A DNA stretch of 64,000 nucleotides from CAYNRG01 sp964399545 (GCA_964399545.1 CAYNRG010000005.1:62001-126000); one strand, 5' to 3'; shown: positions 35,071 through 43,803, counted from the stretch's first letter. A program made the numbers and translations. Notes: generated from the letters alone by a model not told the origin.

Positions 35071-35547
35071 ATGAAAAGAGTAATTGCTTTATTTTTGATT
35101 ATAGTTGTACTGGTGGGATGTGATAAATCAGAAACTACTACTGATTTGTCAAAGACGCCAACACCAACTTTAGAAAGTACAGAATTACCTGAAGTTTCTA
35201 TTGAGCCTACATTTGAAGCGACAAATGAGCCAGGAGAAATGATTGAGGAAGATAATTATTTAGAAGGGGTTTTTGAAGAAGATACAGAAATGACGCCAAC
35301 AATCCTCCATTTTTATTTAGATGGGACTGTTGATGTATCTTTAAATTTATGTTCCATTATTGAAGAAGCAGAGGGGACATATACAAAAGATGGAGCTGTA
35401 ATTTTATTAAGCTTTCCAGAAGATACAAAAGTTGCGTTTTTATTGGATGAGCAACCATTTGAATTTTTGTATGAAGATGGAAAGATTACTTATGAAGGAG
35501 AAGATTTTTTCTCATGTGCGGGAATCGACACCTATACTGCAAAGTAA
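35071..35547 (+). CDS. Small lipoprotein with acidic linker
   Basis: A 158-residue predicted lipoprotein: signal peptide with lipobox LVGC (Cys17), then a low-complexity Thr/Pro/Glu linker (TPTPTLESTELPEVSIEP, about 28-50), then a beta-rich domain from about residue 70 (FYLDGTVDVSLN, EGTYTKDGAVILLSF). ATG 35071 with AAGAGGGG fits the signal peptide; the longer frame from 34993 does not. The domain resembles small 'lipid-binding or bacterial Ig-like' folds, but I make no call. The linker style is like that of the lipoproteins at 6202 and 36988. Confidence 0.75.
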   Translation: MKRVIALFLIIVVLVGCDKSETTTDLSKTPTPTLESTELPEVSIEPTFEATNEPGEMIEEDNYLEGVFEEDTEMTPTILHFYLDGTVDVSLNLCSIIEEAEGTYTKDGAVILLSFPEDTKVAFLLDEQPFEFLYEDGKITYEGEDFFSCAGIDTYTAK

Positions 35548-35589
35548 ACCAGAATTCGCAGAAAGATAAAAGTAGATGAGAGTCTACTG

Positions 35590-35715
35590 AAACACTAAAA
35601 ATTATGATGATTTAGAAGAATTTAAGAAGTACGAAAAGAACTATAGAACTCATTGTTTTGGCTGATCTATTTAGATGGAAAAGGAAAGAAATCGTATCTT
35701 ATGATATTTGAATAA
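35590..35715 (+). pseudogene. Possible frameshifted 3' remnant of a gene
   Basis: Two protein-like segments in different frames lie end to end: YDDLEEFKKYEKNYRTHC in one frame and FWLIYLDGKGKKSYLMIFE in the next, with a natural stop and a terminator behind. This suggests the tail of a broken gene with a single frameshift. No start codon is seen. Confidence 0.3.
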
Positions 35716-35720
35716 AGAAA

Positions 35721-35751
35721 ACAGACAAGATAAAGATATCCTGTCTGTTTT
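35721..35751 (+). terminator. Terminator hairpin, copy B of a repeated element
   Basis: ACAGACAAGATA (35721-35732) pairs with TATCCTGTCTGT (35737-35748), followed by Ts. It matches copy A at 27521, with shared sequence extending into the flanks. Confidence 0.75.
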
Positions 35752-35832
35752 TAATTTATACAATAGAAAAAATGGGAAAAGAGAATTTGGGCTGAAATCA
35801 AAGTGATTCGTCAGAGGTAATTAACTTAAATA

Positions 35833-35857
35833 AAAAACCCTTTAAATAAAGGGTTTA
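35833..35857 (-). terminator. Terminator of tRNA-Leu
   Basis: On the minus strand AAACCCTTTA pairs with TAAAGGGTTT and runs into Ts, just after the tRNA. Confidence 0.75.
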
Positions 35858-35865
35858 AATTGCTA

Positions 35866-35950
35866 TGGTGCCGATGATGGGAGTTGAACCCATATGGATT
35901 TCTCCGCACGATTTTGAGTCGTGTGCGTCTGCCAATTCCGCCACATCGGC
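35866..35950 (-). tRNA. tRNA-Leu(CAA)
   Basis: A class II tRNA on the minus strand. The acceptor stem 5' GCCGATG pairs with CATCGGC, the anticodon loop CTCAAAA gives anticodon CAA, a long variable arm is present, the T arm has GGTTCAACTCC, and CCA is encoded. Confidence 0.96.
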
Positions 35951-36141
35951 GCATATGCTATATCATTTTAACCTATAACGGAATAAAAAGCAATGTGGAA
36001 ATGGAACTGTTAGGATTATGTTAAGCAAGATTGAAAACTTATCTTGTAAAAGTAGATAAAGGAAAAGAGGACAGCTCATTTTAACATGTCCTCTTTTCCT
36101 ACTTCTATAAAAACGGTAAAAAAGGTACTAGAATAAAGTCA

Positions 36142-36167
36142 AAAAAACCCTTTATTCAAAAGGATTA
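36142..36167 (-). terminator. Terminator of tRNA-Ser
   Basis: On the minus strand CCTTTTGAATAAAGGG forms a short hairpin followed by seven Ts. Confidence 0.6.
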
Positions 36168-36175
36168 AATTACTA

Positions 36176-36263
36176 TGGCGAAGAGCATGAGATTCGAACT
36201 CATGGTAGCTTGCACTACGCCACCTTTCCAAGATGGTGCCTTCAACCGCTCGGCCAGCTCTTC
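36176..36263 (-). tRNA. tRNA-Ser(GGA)
   Basis: A class II tRNA on the minus strand. Acceptor GAAGAGC pairs perfectly with GCTCTTC, the loop TTGGAAA gives anticodon GGA, a long variable arm is present, the T arm has GAGTTCGAATCTC, and CCA is encoded. Confidence 0.96.
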
Positions 36264-36306
36264 AATGCTTTTTAATTATACATAAAATAATTCAAGATGT
36301 CATTAA

Positions 36307-36888
36307 TTATTTGTTTTCTACAGAGAAAATAAAGAAGAAGGTTAGTGTGATGGATAGACCTATCATATAAATGATTTCAACTAAAGAAGTAATAGAGCTA
36401 TAGTAAATAGTGAAATAAAGAGATAGCGACAATGTAATGATATAAAGTTGAAGTAAGATTGGTTTTATTCTTGATGATGTGGGAGAAAAGCATTGAAAGA
36501 TGAAGAAAAGAAGGCTATTAAAGCTAAAGAACGCTAGATAAGAAAAAAGAAGGTGTAGTAATCCGAAGAAAGACAGTCCATTAGAGTAAGGGGTGATAAC
36601 TGAAAGAACTAAAAAGCTAGGAATTATAAAAAAAGGAAATTTGGAGAGGGGAAGATGAGTTTTAAAAAGAGAGTATAGGAGGGTACATTCTGTAATAATA
36701 CAGATAAATGCCCAAATAAAAAAAGAAAGTTGAGTTTCATTTAAGGTTGCTAAATGGGTAAAGTTTGTGTAGTTAGGATCTTTTTGTAGACCTACCAATA
36801 GAGTGATGGCAGGAACCAAAAAAAAACCACAAAAACTAAGTGAAATTTGAAATAAAGATGGAGGTAAAGGTTTCTTTTTAATATTCAT
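36307..36888 (-). CDS. Hypothetical multi-pass membrane protein, 193 aa
   Basis: A strongly hydrophobic protein with about six membrane segments, no clear family; the layout (short N-terminus MNIKKKPLPPS, even spacing of helices, few charges) resembles DUF998-like proteins. ATG 36888 is preferred to the upstream GTG 36954. A TATAAT hexamer lies only six bases upstream of this ATG on the minus strand and there is no Shine-Dalgarno, so the mRNA may be leaderless. It diverges from the thioredoxin-like lipoprotein. Confidence 0.6.
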   Translation of the reverse strand: MNIKKKPLPPSLFQISLSFCGFFLVPAITLLVGLQKDPNYTNFTHLATLNETQLSFFIWAFICIITECTLLYSLFKTHLPLSKFPFFIIPSFLVLSVITPYSNGLSFFGLLHLLFSYLAFFSFNSLLFFIFQCFSPTSSRIKPILLQLYIITLSLSLYFTIYYSSITSLVEIIYMIGLSITLTFFFIFSVENK

Positions 36889-36987
36889 ATCAACATTATA
36901 GCATAATTTCTTCAATTTATAGAAGAAATGGTGTAAAATGAAGAGGATTGACACGCAGATAAAGATGTCGTAGAGGAGAAAAAATAT

Positions 36988-37605
36988 ATGAAAAAAGTGA
37001 TCTTTATTTTTCTAACCATTTTCTTAGTAGGATGTACTAAAGATATTTCACAATCACAAGAAACTATAGAAGCGACTCCAGCAGGAAATCAAGGATGTGA
37101 TGTTGTTGTTGAGTGTGAAGAGGACACTGTTGCAGATATGGGAGAATATGAGACATTGATTGGAGAGAGTCATGTTTTTATAGAAAAAACAATGGCTGAA
37201 GTGAATCAATACTTTGAAGATCGAGAATCGTTTATTGTTTACTATGGGTTTTCAAGTTGTCCATGGTGTATTGAGGCTGTTCCTGTTTTAAATGATTTAG
37301 CTAAGGAAAATAATCGCAAGGTTATTTATGTAGACATTCGTTCTTCAGGAGAAGATCAGCGAGTAGAGACTAATGATGAATATGTTCATTTAATGGAATG
37401 GATTGAAAAATATAGTCTTTTGGATGATGAAGGAAGTCCAAGGTTATATGTTCCAGCGGTTTATTTTGTTTCTGATGGAGAAATCGAAGTCTATAATATT
37501 GGGACAGTAGATTCTCATGATGCGAAAGAGCGTGAAATGACAGAGGAAGAAATACAAAAATTAATTGAAATTTATCAATCCGGATTTGATGCGGTTAGAG
37601 AATAA
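36988..37605 (+). CDS. Thioredoxin-like lipoprotein
   Basis: A 205-residue exported protein. The lipobox LVGC places the lipidated Cys at 16; after a linker, a thioredoxin-like domain runs from about residue 60, with FIVYYGFSSCPWCIEAVPVL carrying the CPWC redox pair (C91, C94), then IYVDIRSSGEDQ and LYVPAVYFVSDGE (cis-Pro region). It probably acts as a thiol reductant, disulfide exchanger or bacteriocin-transport-accessory-like protein outside the membrane. GAGGAG precedes the start; a TTGACA at 36949 may be part of its promoter. Confidence 0.82.
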   Translation: MKKVIFIFLTIFLVGCTKDISQSQETIEATPAGNQGCDVVVECEEDTVADMGEYETLIGESHVFIEKTMAEVNQYFEDRESFIVYYGFSSCPWCIEAVPVLNDLAKENNRKVIYVDIRSSGEDQRVETNDEYVHLMEWIEKYSLLDDEGSPRLYVPAVYFVSDGEIEVYNIGTVDSHDAKEREMTEEEIQKLIEIYQSGFDAVRE

Positions 37606-37620
37606 GAAAAACTAGAAAAC

Positions 37621-37652
37621 GGGTGATGTCCTAGGATGTTACCCTTTGTTTT
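37621..37652 (+). terminator. Hairpin before the aro operon (terminator or attenuator)
   Basis: GGGTGA (37621-37626) pairs with TTACCC (37639-37644), with inner TCC/GGA, and a T-rich stretch follows. It ends the lipoprotein gene and lies 24 bases before aroB; there is no visible leader peptide. Confidence 0.55.
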
Positions 37653-37667
37653 AAGGAGATAAAGAGG

Positions 37668-38699
37668 ATGAAAATATTGGAGTTGAATCATGCAAGTGGA
37701 CAAACGGAAATTATTCTTAAGCGCGGACTTTTAAAGGAGGTTGATTTTTACTTGGATCAATCTTGTCGCTATTTTATAATCAGCGAAGAAAATATTCCAA
37801 AAAAAATCCAAAACACACTTTTGAGTCAATTACAATTCAGTCAGCTTTATTTAATTCCTACATCGGAAAAAGCGAAAAGTTTGGAAGTTGTTAAAGCATG
37901 CCTATCTAAGCTCATGGAAGAGAATTTTGGCAGAAATGATAAGATTATTGCCTTAGGTGGAGGAGTTGTTGGAGATATTGCAGGGTTTATAGCGTCTATT
38001 TATCTTCGAGGAATTACTTGGATTCAAATCCCAACGACAACTTTAGCTCAAGTAGATAGTAGTGTTGGAGGGAAAACCGCAATAAATTTTAACGGAGTTA
38101 AAAATGGTGTTGGATCTATTTGGCAGCCAGAGCAAGTTTTAATTGATGTAGAAACGTTAGATAGTTTAGATGAGAGAAATTATTATAATGGAATGATTGA
38201 AGCATTAAAAATGGGGATGTTATTTGATTCAAACCTTGTCAAGATTTTTGAAGATTTAGATATTAAAGAAAATCAAGAAGAAATTATATTTACATCGATT
38301 GCTTTGAAAAAAAACATTGTTGAAGAAGATGAGTATGAAGAGGGAAAAAGGAGATTACTAAATTTTGGTCATACGATAGGACATGGGATAGAGAGTGCTC
38401 AAAAAGGAGAATTTCTTCATGGAGAGTGTGTTGGTCTTGGTATGCTTGCGATGATTGATGATCATGACTTATATCAGCGAGTTCAGAATATTCTAAAAAA
38501 AATGAAATGTCCTACAGAAGCTAATGGAAGTATCGATCAATACCTTCAATATATTAAGCATGATAAAAAAATTCAAGGGAATCAAGTGGTTATTGTTGAG
38601 GTAAAAGAAATTGGAAAAGGTTATTTAAAAACAATATCTTTGGATGAATTGAAAAAGAAAGTGAGAAAATCATGTTATGAAAAACACGTGGGGAAATAA
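37668..38699 (+). CDS. aroB: 3-dehydroquinate synthase
   Basis: An NAD- and metal-dependent cyclase of 343 residues for step two of the shikimate pathway (DAHP to 3-dehydroquinate). Seen are the NAD-binding GGGVVGDIAGFIASIYLRGI, PTTTLAQVDSSVGGKTAINF, and the metal-binding GHTIGHGIES and HGECVGLGM histidines. First gene of the aro operon, with AAGGAG at 37652. It overlaps aroC by 23 nt. Length is normal. Confidence 0.96.
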   Translation: MKILELNHASGQTEIILKRGLLKEVDFYLDQSCRYFIISEENIPKKIQNTLLSQLQFSQLYLIPTSEKAKSLEVVKACLSKLMEENFGRNDKIIALGGGVVGDIAGFIASIYLRGITWIQIPTTTLAQVDSSVGGKTAINFNGVKNGVGSIWQPEQVLIDVETLDSLDERNYYNGMIEALKMGMLFDSNLVKIFEDLDIKENQEEIIFTSIALKKNIVEEDEYEEGKRRLLNFGHTIGHGIESAQKGEFLHGECVGLGMLAMIDDHDLYQRVQNILKKMKCPTEANGSIDQYLQYIKHDKKIQGNQVVIVEVKEIGKGYLKTISLDELKKKVRKSCYEKHVGK

Positions 38700-39789
38700 T
38701 ATACAGGTAACAATATTTGGAGAGTCTCATGGACTTGGTGTAGGGGTAGTTGTTAGTGGACTACCAGCAGGATTAAAAATAGATAACGATTTATTGAATC
38801 ACCAAATGAATAAAAGAAAGGCCTATGGGAAGATTTCCACTTCTCGAACAGAGAGTGATGAAGTTATATTTAAAAGTGGGATTTTTGAAGGCTATACAAC
38901 AGGTGCCCCTTGTTGTATTTGGATTGAAAATCAAGATTGTCAATCCAAGGATTATGAGAAAGTAAAAGAAATTGCTCGTCCATCCCATGTAGATTATGTA
39001 GCTGATCAAAAGTATTTAGGCTATCAGGACTATCGAGGAGGAGGACATTTTTCAGGGAGATTAACAGCACCGCTTGTTGCAGCAGGATCTTTAGCAATGA
39101 TGTTTTTAAAGCAAAAAGGCATTCAGATAGGAAGTCATTTATTGCAAGTTCACCAAATAAAAGATGATTCTTTTTCTACCGAAAGGGATGTATTGGAAAA
39201 GCAAGTTGAAAAAATGAATCAAGAATATTTTGCTGTCTTAAATGAAGTGAAAAGAGAAGAAATGAAAGGAAAAATTTCTCAAGTCAAGGAAGATAATGAT
39301 TCTGTAGGTGGGATTATTGAAACGGTCGTTTTAAACTTACCCATTGGTGTGGGAGAACCCTTTTTTGATTCGTTAGAGAGTCGGTTAGCTCATGCGATTT
39401 TTAGTATTGGAGGAGTTAAAGGAATAGAGTTTGGATTAGGGTTTGAGTTTTCGGATTATCTTGGCTCAGAAGCTAATGATGAGATGGAAATGAAGAATAA
39501 TCAAGTCCAACACTGTAGTAACCACAATGGTGGGATTTTGGGTGGGTTATCTACAGGGATGCCGATTCATTTTAAAACAGTTATAAAACCAACTGCCTCT
39601 ATTGGAAAGAAACAGAAGACGATCAATATGAAAATGAATAGAGATGAAGAATTAATATTGGAAGGGCGTCATGATCCGTGTATTGTTCACCGTGCAAGAG
39701 TAGTTGTTGACAGCGTGACTGCATTAGTTCTTTTCGACTTATTGATTGATGCACAAGGGAAAGGCTCTTTTTTAGGAGAAAGAAGATGA
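38677..39789 (+). CDS. aroC: Chorismate synthase
   Basis: An FMN-dependent synthase of 370 residues that makes chorismate from EPSP. Family motifs are TIFGESHGLGVGVVVSGLPAG, DYRGGGHFSGRLTAPLVAAG and a C-terminal GRHDPCIVHRARVVVDSV (about 328-345). The start within aroB, 23 nt before its stop, indicates coupled translation. It overlaps aroE by 4 nt. Confidence 0.96.
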   Translation: MKNTWGNNIQVTIFGESHGLGVGVVVSGLPAGLKIDNDLLNHQMNKRKAYGKISTSRTESDEVIFKSGIFEGYTTGAPCCIWIENQDCQSKDYEKVKEIARPSHVDYVADQKYLGYQDYRGGGHFSGRLTAPLVAAGSLAMMFLKQKGIQIGSHLLQVHQIKDDSFSTERDVLEKQVEKMNQEYFAVLNEVKREEMKGKISQVKEDNDSVGGIIETVVLNLPIGVGEPFFDSLESRLAHAIFSIGGVKGIEFGLGFEFSDYLGSEANDEMEMKNNQVQHCSNHNGGILGGLSTGMPIHFKTVIKPTASIGKKQKTINMKMNRDEELILEGRHDPCIVHRARVVVDSVTALVLFDLLIDAQGKGSFLGERR

Positions 39790-41021
39790 AGGTAGGGTTG
39801 ATAGGGAATCCATTGAGTCATAGTTATTCCAAAGTTATCCACGAAACTCTAGGTGAATATAGTTATCACTTATTTCCGCTTCCTGAAGATGATTTTAAAA
39901 ATTGGATGGAATTAAAAGACTTTGATGGAATTAATGTCACTATTCCATATAAACAAAGTGTGATTCCATACTTAGATGAAATTGATACTAAAGCAAAAGA
40001 AGTTGGAGCTATAAATACGGTTGTGAATCAGAATGGTCGCTTGAAAGGATATAATACAGATGTTACAGGATTTTCATGGCTACTAGATTTTCATGCGATT
40101 CAAATTAAAGGGAAGCGAGTTGCTATTTTAGGGAATGGTGGAGCAACCAAGGCGGTTTTGGCGGTTTTAAAAGAGAGGCAAGCACTTTCTATTGTTATTG
40201 TTTCTCGAAGAGACGGTATGGAAAGTATAAAATATGATGATTTTTATAAGGAACATAAAAATATTCAAGTAATTATTAATGCGACACCTGTAGGAATGTC
40301 TCCTAATATAGAGGAAAGTCTCCTTAATTTAGATGTATTTAGTGAGGTGGAAAGTGTTATTGATTTAATCTACAATCCGCTTCGTACTCATTTAATCTTA
40401 AGCGCACAGGATAGAGGTTTGAAAGTTGCGGGAGGACTTGCTATGGTGGTCGCTCAAGCTAGAGAAGGAATTGAAATTTTTACTGGAAAAAAATTAGAAG
40501 AAAAAAAAGTAATCATGATGATCCATCAATTGATTCAAGAAAAAGAAAATCTAGTTTTTATTGGTATGCCAGGAGCAGGGAAAACAACGATTAGTAAAGA
40601 AGTAGCTAAGAAAATGAAAAAAGAGTGGATATCAATTGATGAAGAAATTGTTCGCCAAAAAGGGAAGTCCATTGAAGAAATATTCAAAGAAGAGCATGAG
40701 CTTGGATTTCGTAAGATAGAAGAAGAGATTGTTTTAAATTTAAAAGATAAAGAAGGAATTGTAATTGACTGTGGTGGAGGATTAGTGAAGCAAGAAAGGG
40801 TAATGAATATTTTGCGTCATCGTGGTAAAATTATTTGGATACAAAGAGATATTGTATGCCTTCCTATAGATCATACTCGTCCACTGAGTAAGTCACGAGA
40901 AAGACTGTATCAGTTATATGAAGAAAGAAAAGAGAAATATAACAAATTTTCAGATTTAGAAATAGAGAATCAGGGATCAATAGAAGAAGTAGTTGAAACA
41001 ATATTAGCATTAGTTGGCTAG
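39786..41021 (+). CDS. aroE-aroK: Shikimate dehydrogenase-shikimate kinase fusion
   Basis: A 411-residue bifunctional protein. Residues 1-250 are AroE: GLIGNPLSHSYSKVIHE, catalytic K56 in VTIPYKQ, D92 in YNTDVTG, and the NADP site ILGNGGATKAVLAVL. Residues 255-411 are shikimate kinase: P-loop GMPGAGKTT (260-268), ISIDEEIVRQKGKSI, GFRKIEEEIV, and DCGGG. Thus it reduces 3-dehydroshikimate and phosphorylates the product. The fusion is not the usual arrangement; each half has normal length and all key residues, so both should be active. Confidence 0.95.
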   Translation: MKVGLIGNPLSHSYSKVIHETLGEYSYHLFPLPEDDFKNWMELKDFDGINVTIPYKQSVIPYLDEIDTKAKEVGAINTVVNQNGRLKGYNTDVTGFSWLLDFHAIQIKGKRVAILGNGGATKAVLAVLKERQALSIVIVSRRDGMESIKYDDFYKEHKNIQVIINATPVGMSPNIEESLLNLDVFSEVESVIDLIYNPLRTHLILSAQDRGLKVAGGLAMVVAQAREGIEIFTGKKLEEKKVIMMIHQLIQEKENLVFIGMPGAGKTTISKEVAKKMKKEWISIDEEIVRQKGKSIEEIFKEEHELGFRKIEEEIVLNLKDKEGIVIDCGGGLVKQERVMNILRHRGKIIWIQRDIVCLPIDHTRPLSKSRERLYQLYEERKEKYNKFSDLEIENQGSIEEVVETILALVG

Positions 41022-41038
41022 CTAAAGGAGGAACTCAG

Positions 41039-42064
41039 ATGATTGTAGCTGTAAAAAAGGGGATGCCCCAAGTAGAACTGGAAAAGATGATTCATCAAAT
41101 GGAATTAGCAGGGCTTCAAGCTCGATTTTCAGTAGGTGAAGTTTACGATATTTTAACTTTATTAGGAGATACATCAAAAGTAGATGAAAAAAGAATTCAG
41201 GCAAATGAATGGGTCCAAAGAGTTCAACGAATTGGGGCTCCTTATAAATTGGCCAATCGTCTTTACCACCCACAAGATACACTTATCTCTGTAGGGAAAC
41301 TTGTGATTGGAGAGAAACAACCGATTGTTTTTATGGCAGGACCTTGCTCTGTTGAAGGAGAACAGATGATTTGTCAATTGGCACAAGAAGTTAAGGAAGC
41401 TGGAGCTAGTGTTTTGCGTGGAGGTGTTTATAAGCCAAGAACTTCTCCGTATTCTTTTCAAGGTAAAAAGGAAGAAGGATTAAAAGAGATAGCAAAGGCA
41501 GGAAAACAAAGCCAGTTACCAATTATTTCAGAATTAACGAGTGTAGAGCAATTACCACAATTTTTAGAGGTAGTGGATATTATTCAAATAGGAGCTCGAA
41601 ATATGCAAAATTTTGAGCTACTAAAAGCTGTAGGAAGAGAGAATAAACCAGTCTTACTGAAAAGAGGGCTAGGAAACACTATTGAAGAGTGGTTGATGGC
41701 AGCAGAGTACATTTTAGCTGAAGGAAATCCTAATGTACTTTTATGTGAAAGAGGTATTCGTACTTTTGAAAAATATACCCGAGCTACTTTGGACTTAAGT
41801 GCTATTCCTGTACTGAAGGAAAAGACACATTTACCGGTAATTGTTGATCCCTCTCACTCGACTGGAGATTGGAAGTGGGTAGAGAGTATGTCGTTGGCGG
41901 CTATTGCTGCAGGAGCGGATGGTCTTTTAATTGAGGTGCACGCAAACCCAGAAGAAGCTTGGTCTGATGGGCAACAGTCATTGCGACCAGATAGATTTAA
42001 AGAATTAACGAATAAAGCGAAATTAGTGGCTAATGCAATTGGGAGAGATATTTATGAAGGTTAG
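41039..42064 (+). CDS. aroF: 3-deoxy-7-phosphoheptulonate (DAHP) synthase
   Basis: Type I beta (KDO8P synthase-like) DAHP synthase of 341 residues, the entry step of the pathway. Residues 1-75 form a ferredoxin-like regulatory domain as in Thermotoga DAHP synthase; the barrel carries FMAGPCSVEGEQM, GVYKPRTSPYSFQG, KRGLGNTIEEWL, and IVDPSHSTGDW. The extra N-terminal domain suggests feedback inhibition by Tyr or Phe (inference). It overlaps aroA by 11 nt. Confidence 0.95.
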   Translation: MIVAVKKGMPQVELEKMIHQMELAGLQARFSVGEVYDILTLLGDTSKVDEKRIQANEWVQRVQRIGAPYKLANRLYHPQDTLISVGKLVIGEKQPIVFMAGPCSVEGEQMICQLAQEVKEAGASVLRGGVYKPRTSPYSFQGKKEEGLKEIAKAGKQSQLPIISELTSVEQLPQFLEVVDIIQIGARNMQNFELLKAVGRENKPVLLKRGLGNTIEEWLMAAEYILAEGNPNVLLCERGIRTFEKYTRATLDLSAIPVLKEKTHLPVIVDPSHSTGDWKWVESMSLAAIAAGADGLLIEVHANPEEAWSDGQQSLRPDRFKELTNKAKLVANAIGRDIYEG

Positions 42065-43337
42065 GATTGAACCACAACCTCTAAAGAATCAAATTATTCA
42101 TCTTCCACCAAGTAAGTCACTGGCTCATCGTGCCTTGATTTGTGCTTCGCTCACTGAAGGAACAAGTATTATTGAGGGAGTTGATTTTAGCGAAGATATC
42201 CAAGCTACTATAGATGGATTAAAAAAATTAGGTGTAGGATTTAAAGAAATTCAAGGAGCATTAGAGGTAACTGGAGTGACAAAGTGTCAAAGTAGGACAG
42301 AAATAAAGAGTATTGATTGTTGTGAATCAGGATCTACTCTACGTTTTTTAATTCCTATCTTTGCCCAGACAGGTGAAAAGGTGAGATTTACAGGAAAAAA
42401 GCGATTGTTTGAACGACCATTAGAGATTTATAAAGATTTATTTAATAATCAAGGTTTAAAATTTGAAGAAATCGGTGATAATCAAATAGAGATCCAAGGA
42501 CCTTTGCAAGGAGGAGATTTATTTCTTTCAGGAGATAAGTCTTCTCAATTTATTTCGGGATTATGTTTTATTCTTCCTTTACTGGAAAAAGATACAAGAG
42601 TTATCATTGAAAATTCTTTTGAAAGCCAATCTTATGTAGATTTAACAATTGAGATGTTAAATCTATTTGGTATTCAAATTCAACGTGAAGGAAATGAAAT
42701 TAGAGTTCAAGGTGGGCAACAATACAAGCCTACAAAATTGAAACTAGAAGCGGATTATTCTCAATTTGCTTTTTTTGCAGTACTGGGAATGTTTCATGGA
42801 CCACTGGATTGTTTAGGACTTTCACACCAATCCAAACAAGGAGATAAAGCGATTGTTGACATATTAAAGAAGATGGGAGGAAATATTGAGGAGATTCCTC
42901 AGGGATATCGAATTTTCCCATCAAAACTAAAGGGGACAGAGGTTAGCCTAAAAGATTGCCCAGATTTGGGACCAATTTTAAGTGTAGTAGGATCTTTGTC
43001 TAAAGGTAAGATGATACTAAAAGAGAGCCAACGACTTCGTTTAAAAGAAAGTGATCGAATTCAATCGATGGAAGAGGAATTGAAAAAATGCAACATCCTT
43101 ACTGAATCAACAAAAGATACAATGATAATTTATGGAGATAAAGGCTGGAGAGTGGCAAATCAATTAGAAAGTCATGGTGATCATCGAATTGCAATGGCTT
43201 TGGTGATTGGTGGATTGTGTTGCAATGAACCCATTGTTTTAAATCAAGCGGAATCAGTAAAAAAATCATATCCCTCTTTTTATGAAGATTTACAAAAATT
43301 AGGGATTGAAGTAGCGATAGAAGAAGGAGTGCTGTGA
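42054..43337 (+). CDS. aroA: EPSP synthase (3-phosphoshikimate 1-carboxyvinyltransferase)
   Basis: A 427-residue transferase joining shikimate-3-phosphate and PEP. The N-terminal PPSKSLAHRALICASL and the ESGSTLRFLIP segment, together with RLKESDRIQSMEEEL and SHGDHRIAMA, are diagnostic. ATG 42054 is taken; GGGAGAGA lies upstream within aroF. The glyphosate-sensitivity region (ESGSTLRFLIPIFAQ) does not have the canonical class I LFLGNAGTAMRPL, as expected for class II-like Firmicutes enzymes. One base overlap with aroQ. Confidence 0.95.
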   Translation: MKVRIEPQPLKNQIIHLPPSKSLAHRALICASLTEGTSIIEGVDFSEDIQATIDGLKKLGVGFKEIQGALEVTGVTKCQSRTEIKSIDCCESGSTLRFLIPIFAQTGEKVRFTGKKRLFERPLEIYKDLFNNQGLKFEEIGDNQIEIQGPLQGGDLFLSGDKSSQFISGLCFILPLLEKDTRVIIENSFESQSYVDLTIEMLNLFGIQIQREGNEIRVQGGQQYKPTKLKLEADYSQFAFFAVLGMFHGPLDCLGLSHQSKQGDKAIVDILKKMGGNIEEIPQGYRIFPSKLKGTEVSLKDCPDLGPILSVVGSLSKGKMILKESQRLRLKESDRIQSMEEELKKCNILTESTKDTMIIYGDKGWRVANQLESHGDHRIAMALVIGGLCCNEPIVLNQAESVKKSYPSFYEDLQKLGIEVAIEEGVL

Positions 43338-43774
43338 TGAAAATTCAAGTGATTAATGGACCCAATTTAAATCTGTTAGGAATTCGAGAAAGAAATATAT
43401 ACGGAAATCAAAGCTATGATGATTTAGTTGTTTTATTAGAAGATGAAGGAAAGAGAAAAGGAATTCAAGTTGATGTTTTTCAAAGTAATCATGAGGGAGA
43501 ACTTATTGATTGCATCCAAAAAGCATACTTCAATAAAATGGATGGTATTATCATTAATCCTGCTGCATATACACATACAAGTCTTGCCATTGCTGAGGCT
43601 ATAGCGGCAATTAATCCTTTGCCGGTTGTAGAGGTTCATTTATCGAAAATAGAAGAAAGAGAAGAATTTAGACAACATTCTTGGTGCAAAAAATACTGCC
43701 TTGCTCAAATTACAGGGAAGGGATTCCAAGGTTATCTTGACGCTATTGAGCTATTGTGTAATTATAATGGATAA
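43337..43774 (+). CDS. aroQ: Type II 3-dehydroquinate dehydratase
   Basis: A 145-residue dehydratase that gives 3-dehydroshikimate. IQVINGPNLNLLGIRE, QSNHEGELIDCIQ, INPAAYTHTSLAIAEA and VVEVHLSKIEEREEFR are the family motifs, including catalytic Tyr and His. The ATG at 43337 overlaps the aroA TGA by one base. It completes a gene set from DAHP to chorismate in one operon. Confidence 0.95.
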   Translation: MKIQVINGPNLNLLGIRERNIYGNQSYDDLVVLLEDEGKRKGIQVDVFQSNHEGELIDCIQKAYFNKMDGIIINPAAYTHTSLAIAEAIAAINPLPVVEVHLSKIEEREEFRQHSWCKKYCLAQITGKGFQGYLDAIELLCNYNG

Positions 43775-43803
43775 TATTAAATAGTGAAAAGGAGAATGGG
43801 GCA

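Noticed and set aside
27650..36263. tRNA-flanked region as an integrated prophage or ICE
   Set aside because: No integrase, relaxase, phage structural gene or direct attachment repeats are visible between the tRNAs; most genes there are housekeeping.
37653..37668. Trp/Phe-type leader peptide attenuator before aroB
   Set aside because: Only a short hairpin is present; there is no small ORF with aromatic codon runs upstream.
41022..41461. Minus-strand ORFs overlapping aroF
   Set aside because: Antisense frames without ribosome sites; the aroF frame has all catalytic motifs.
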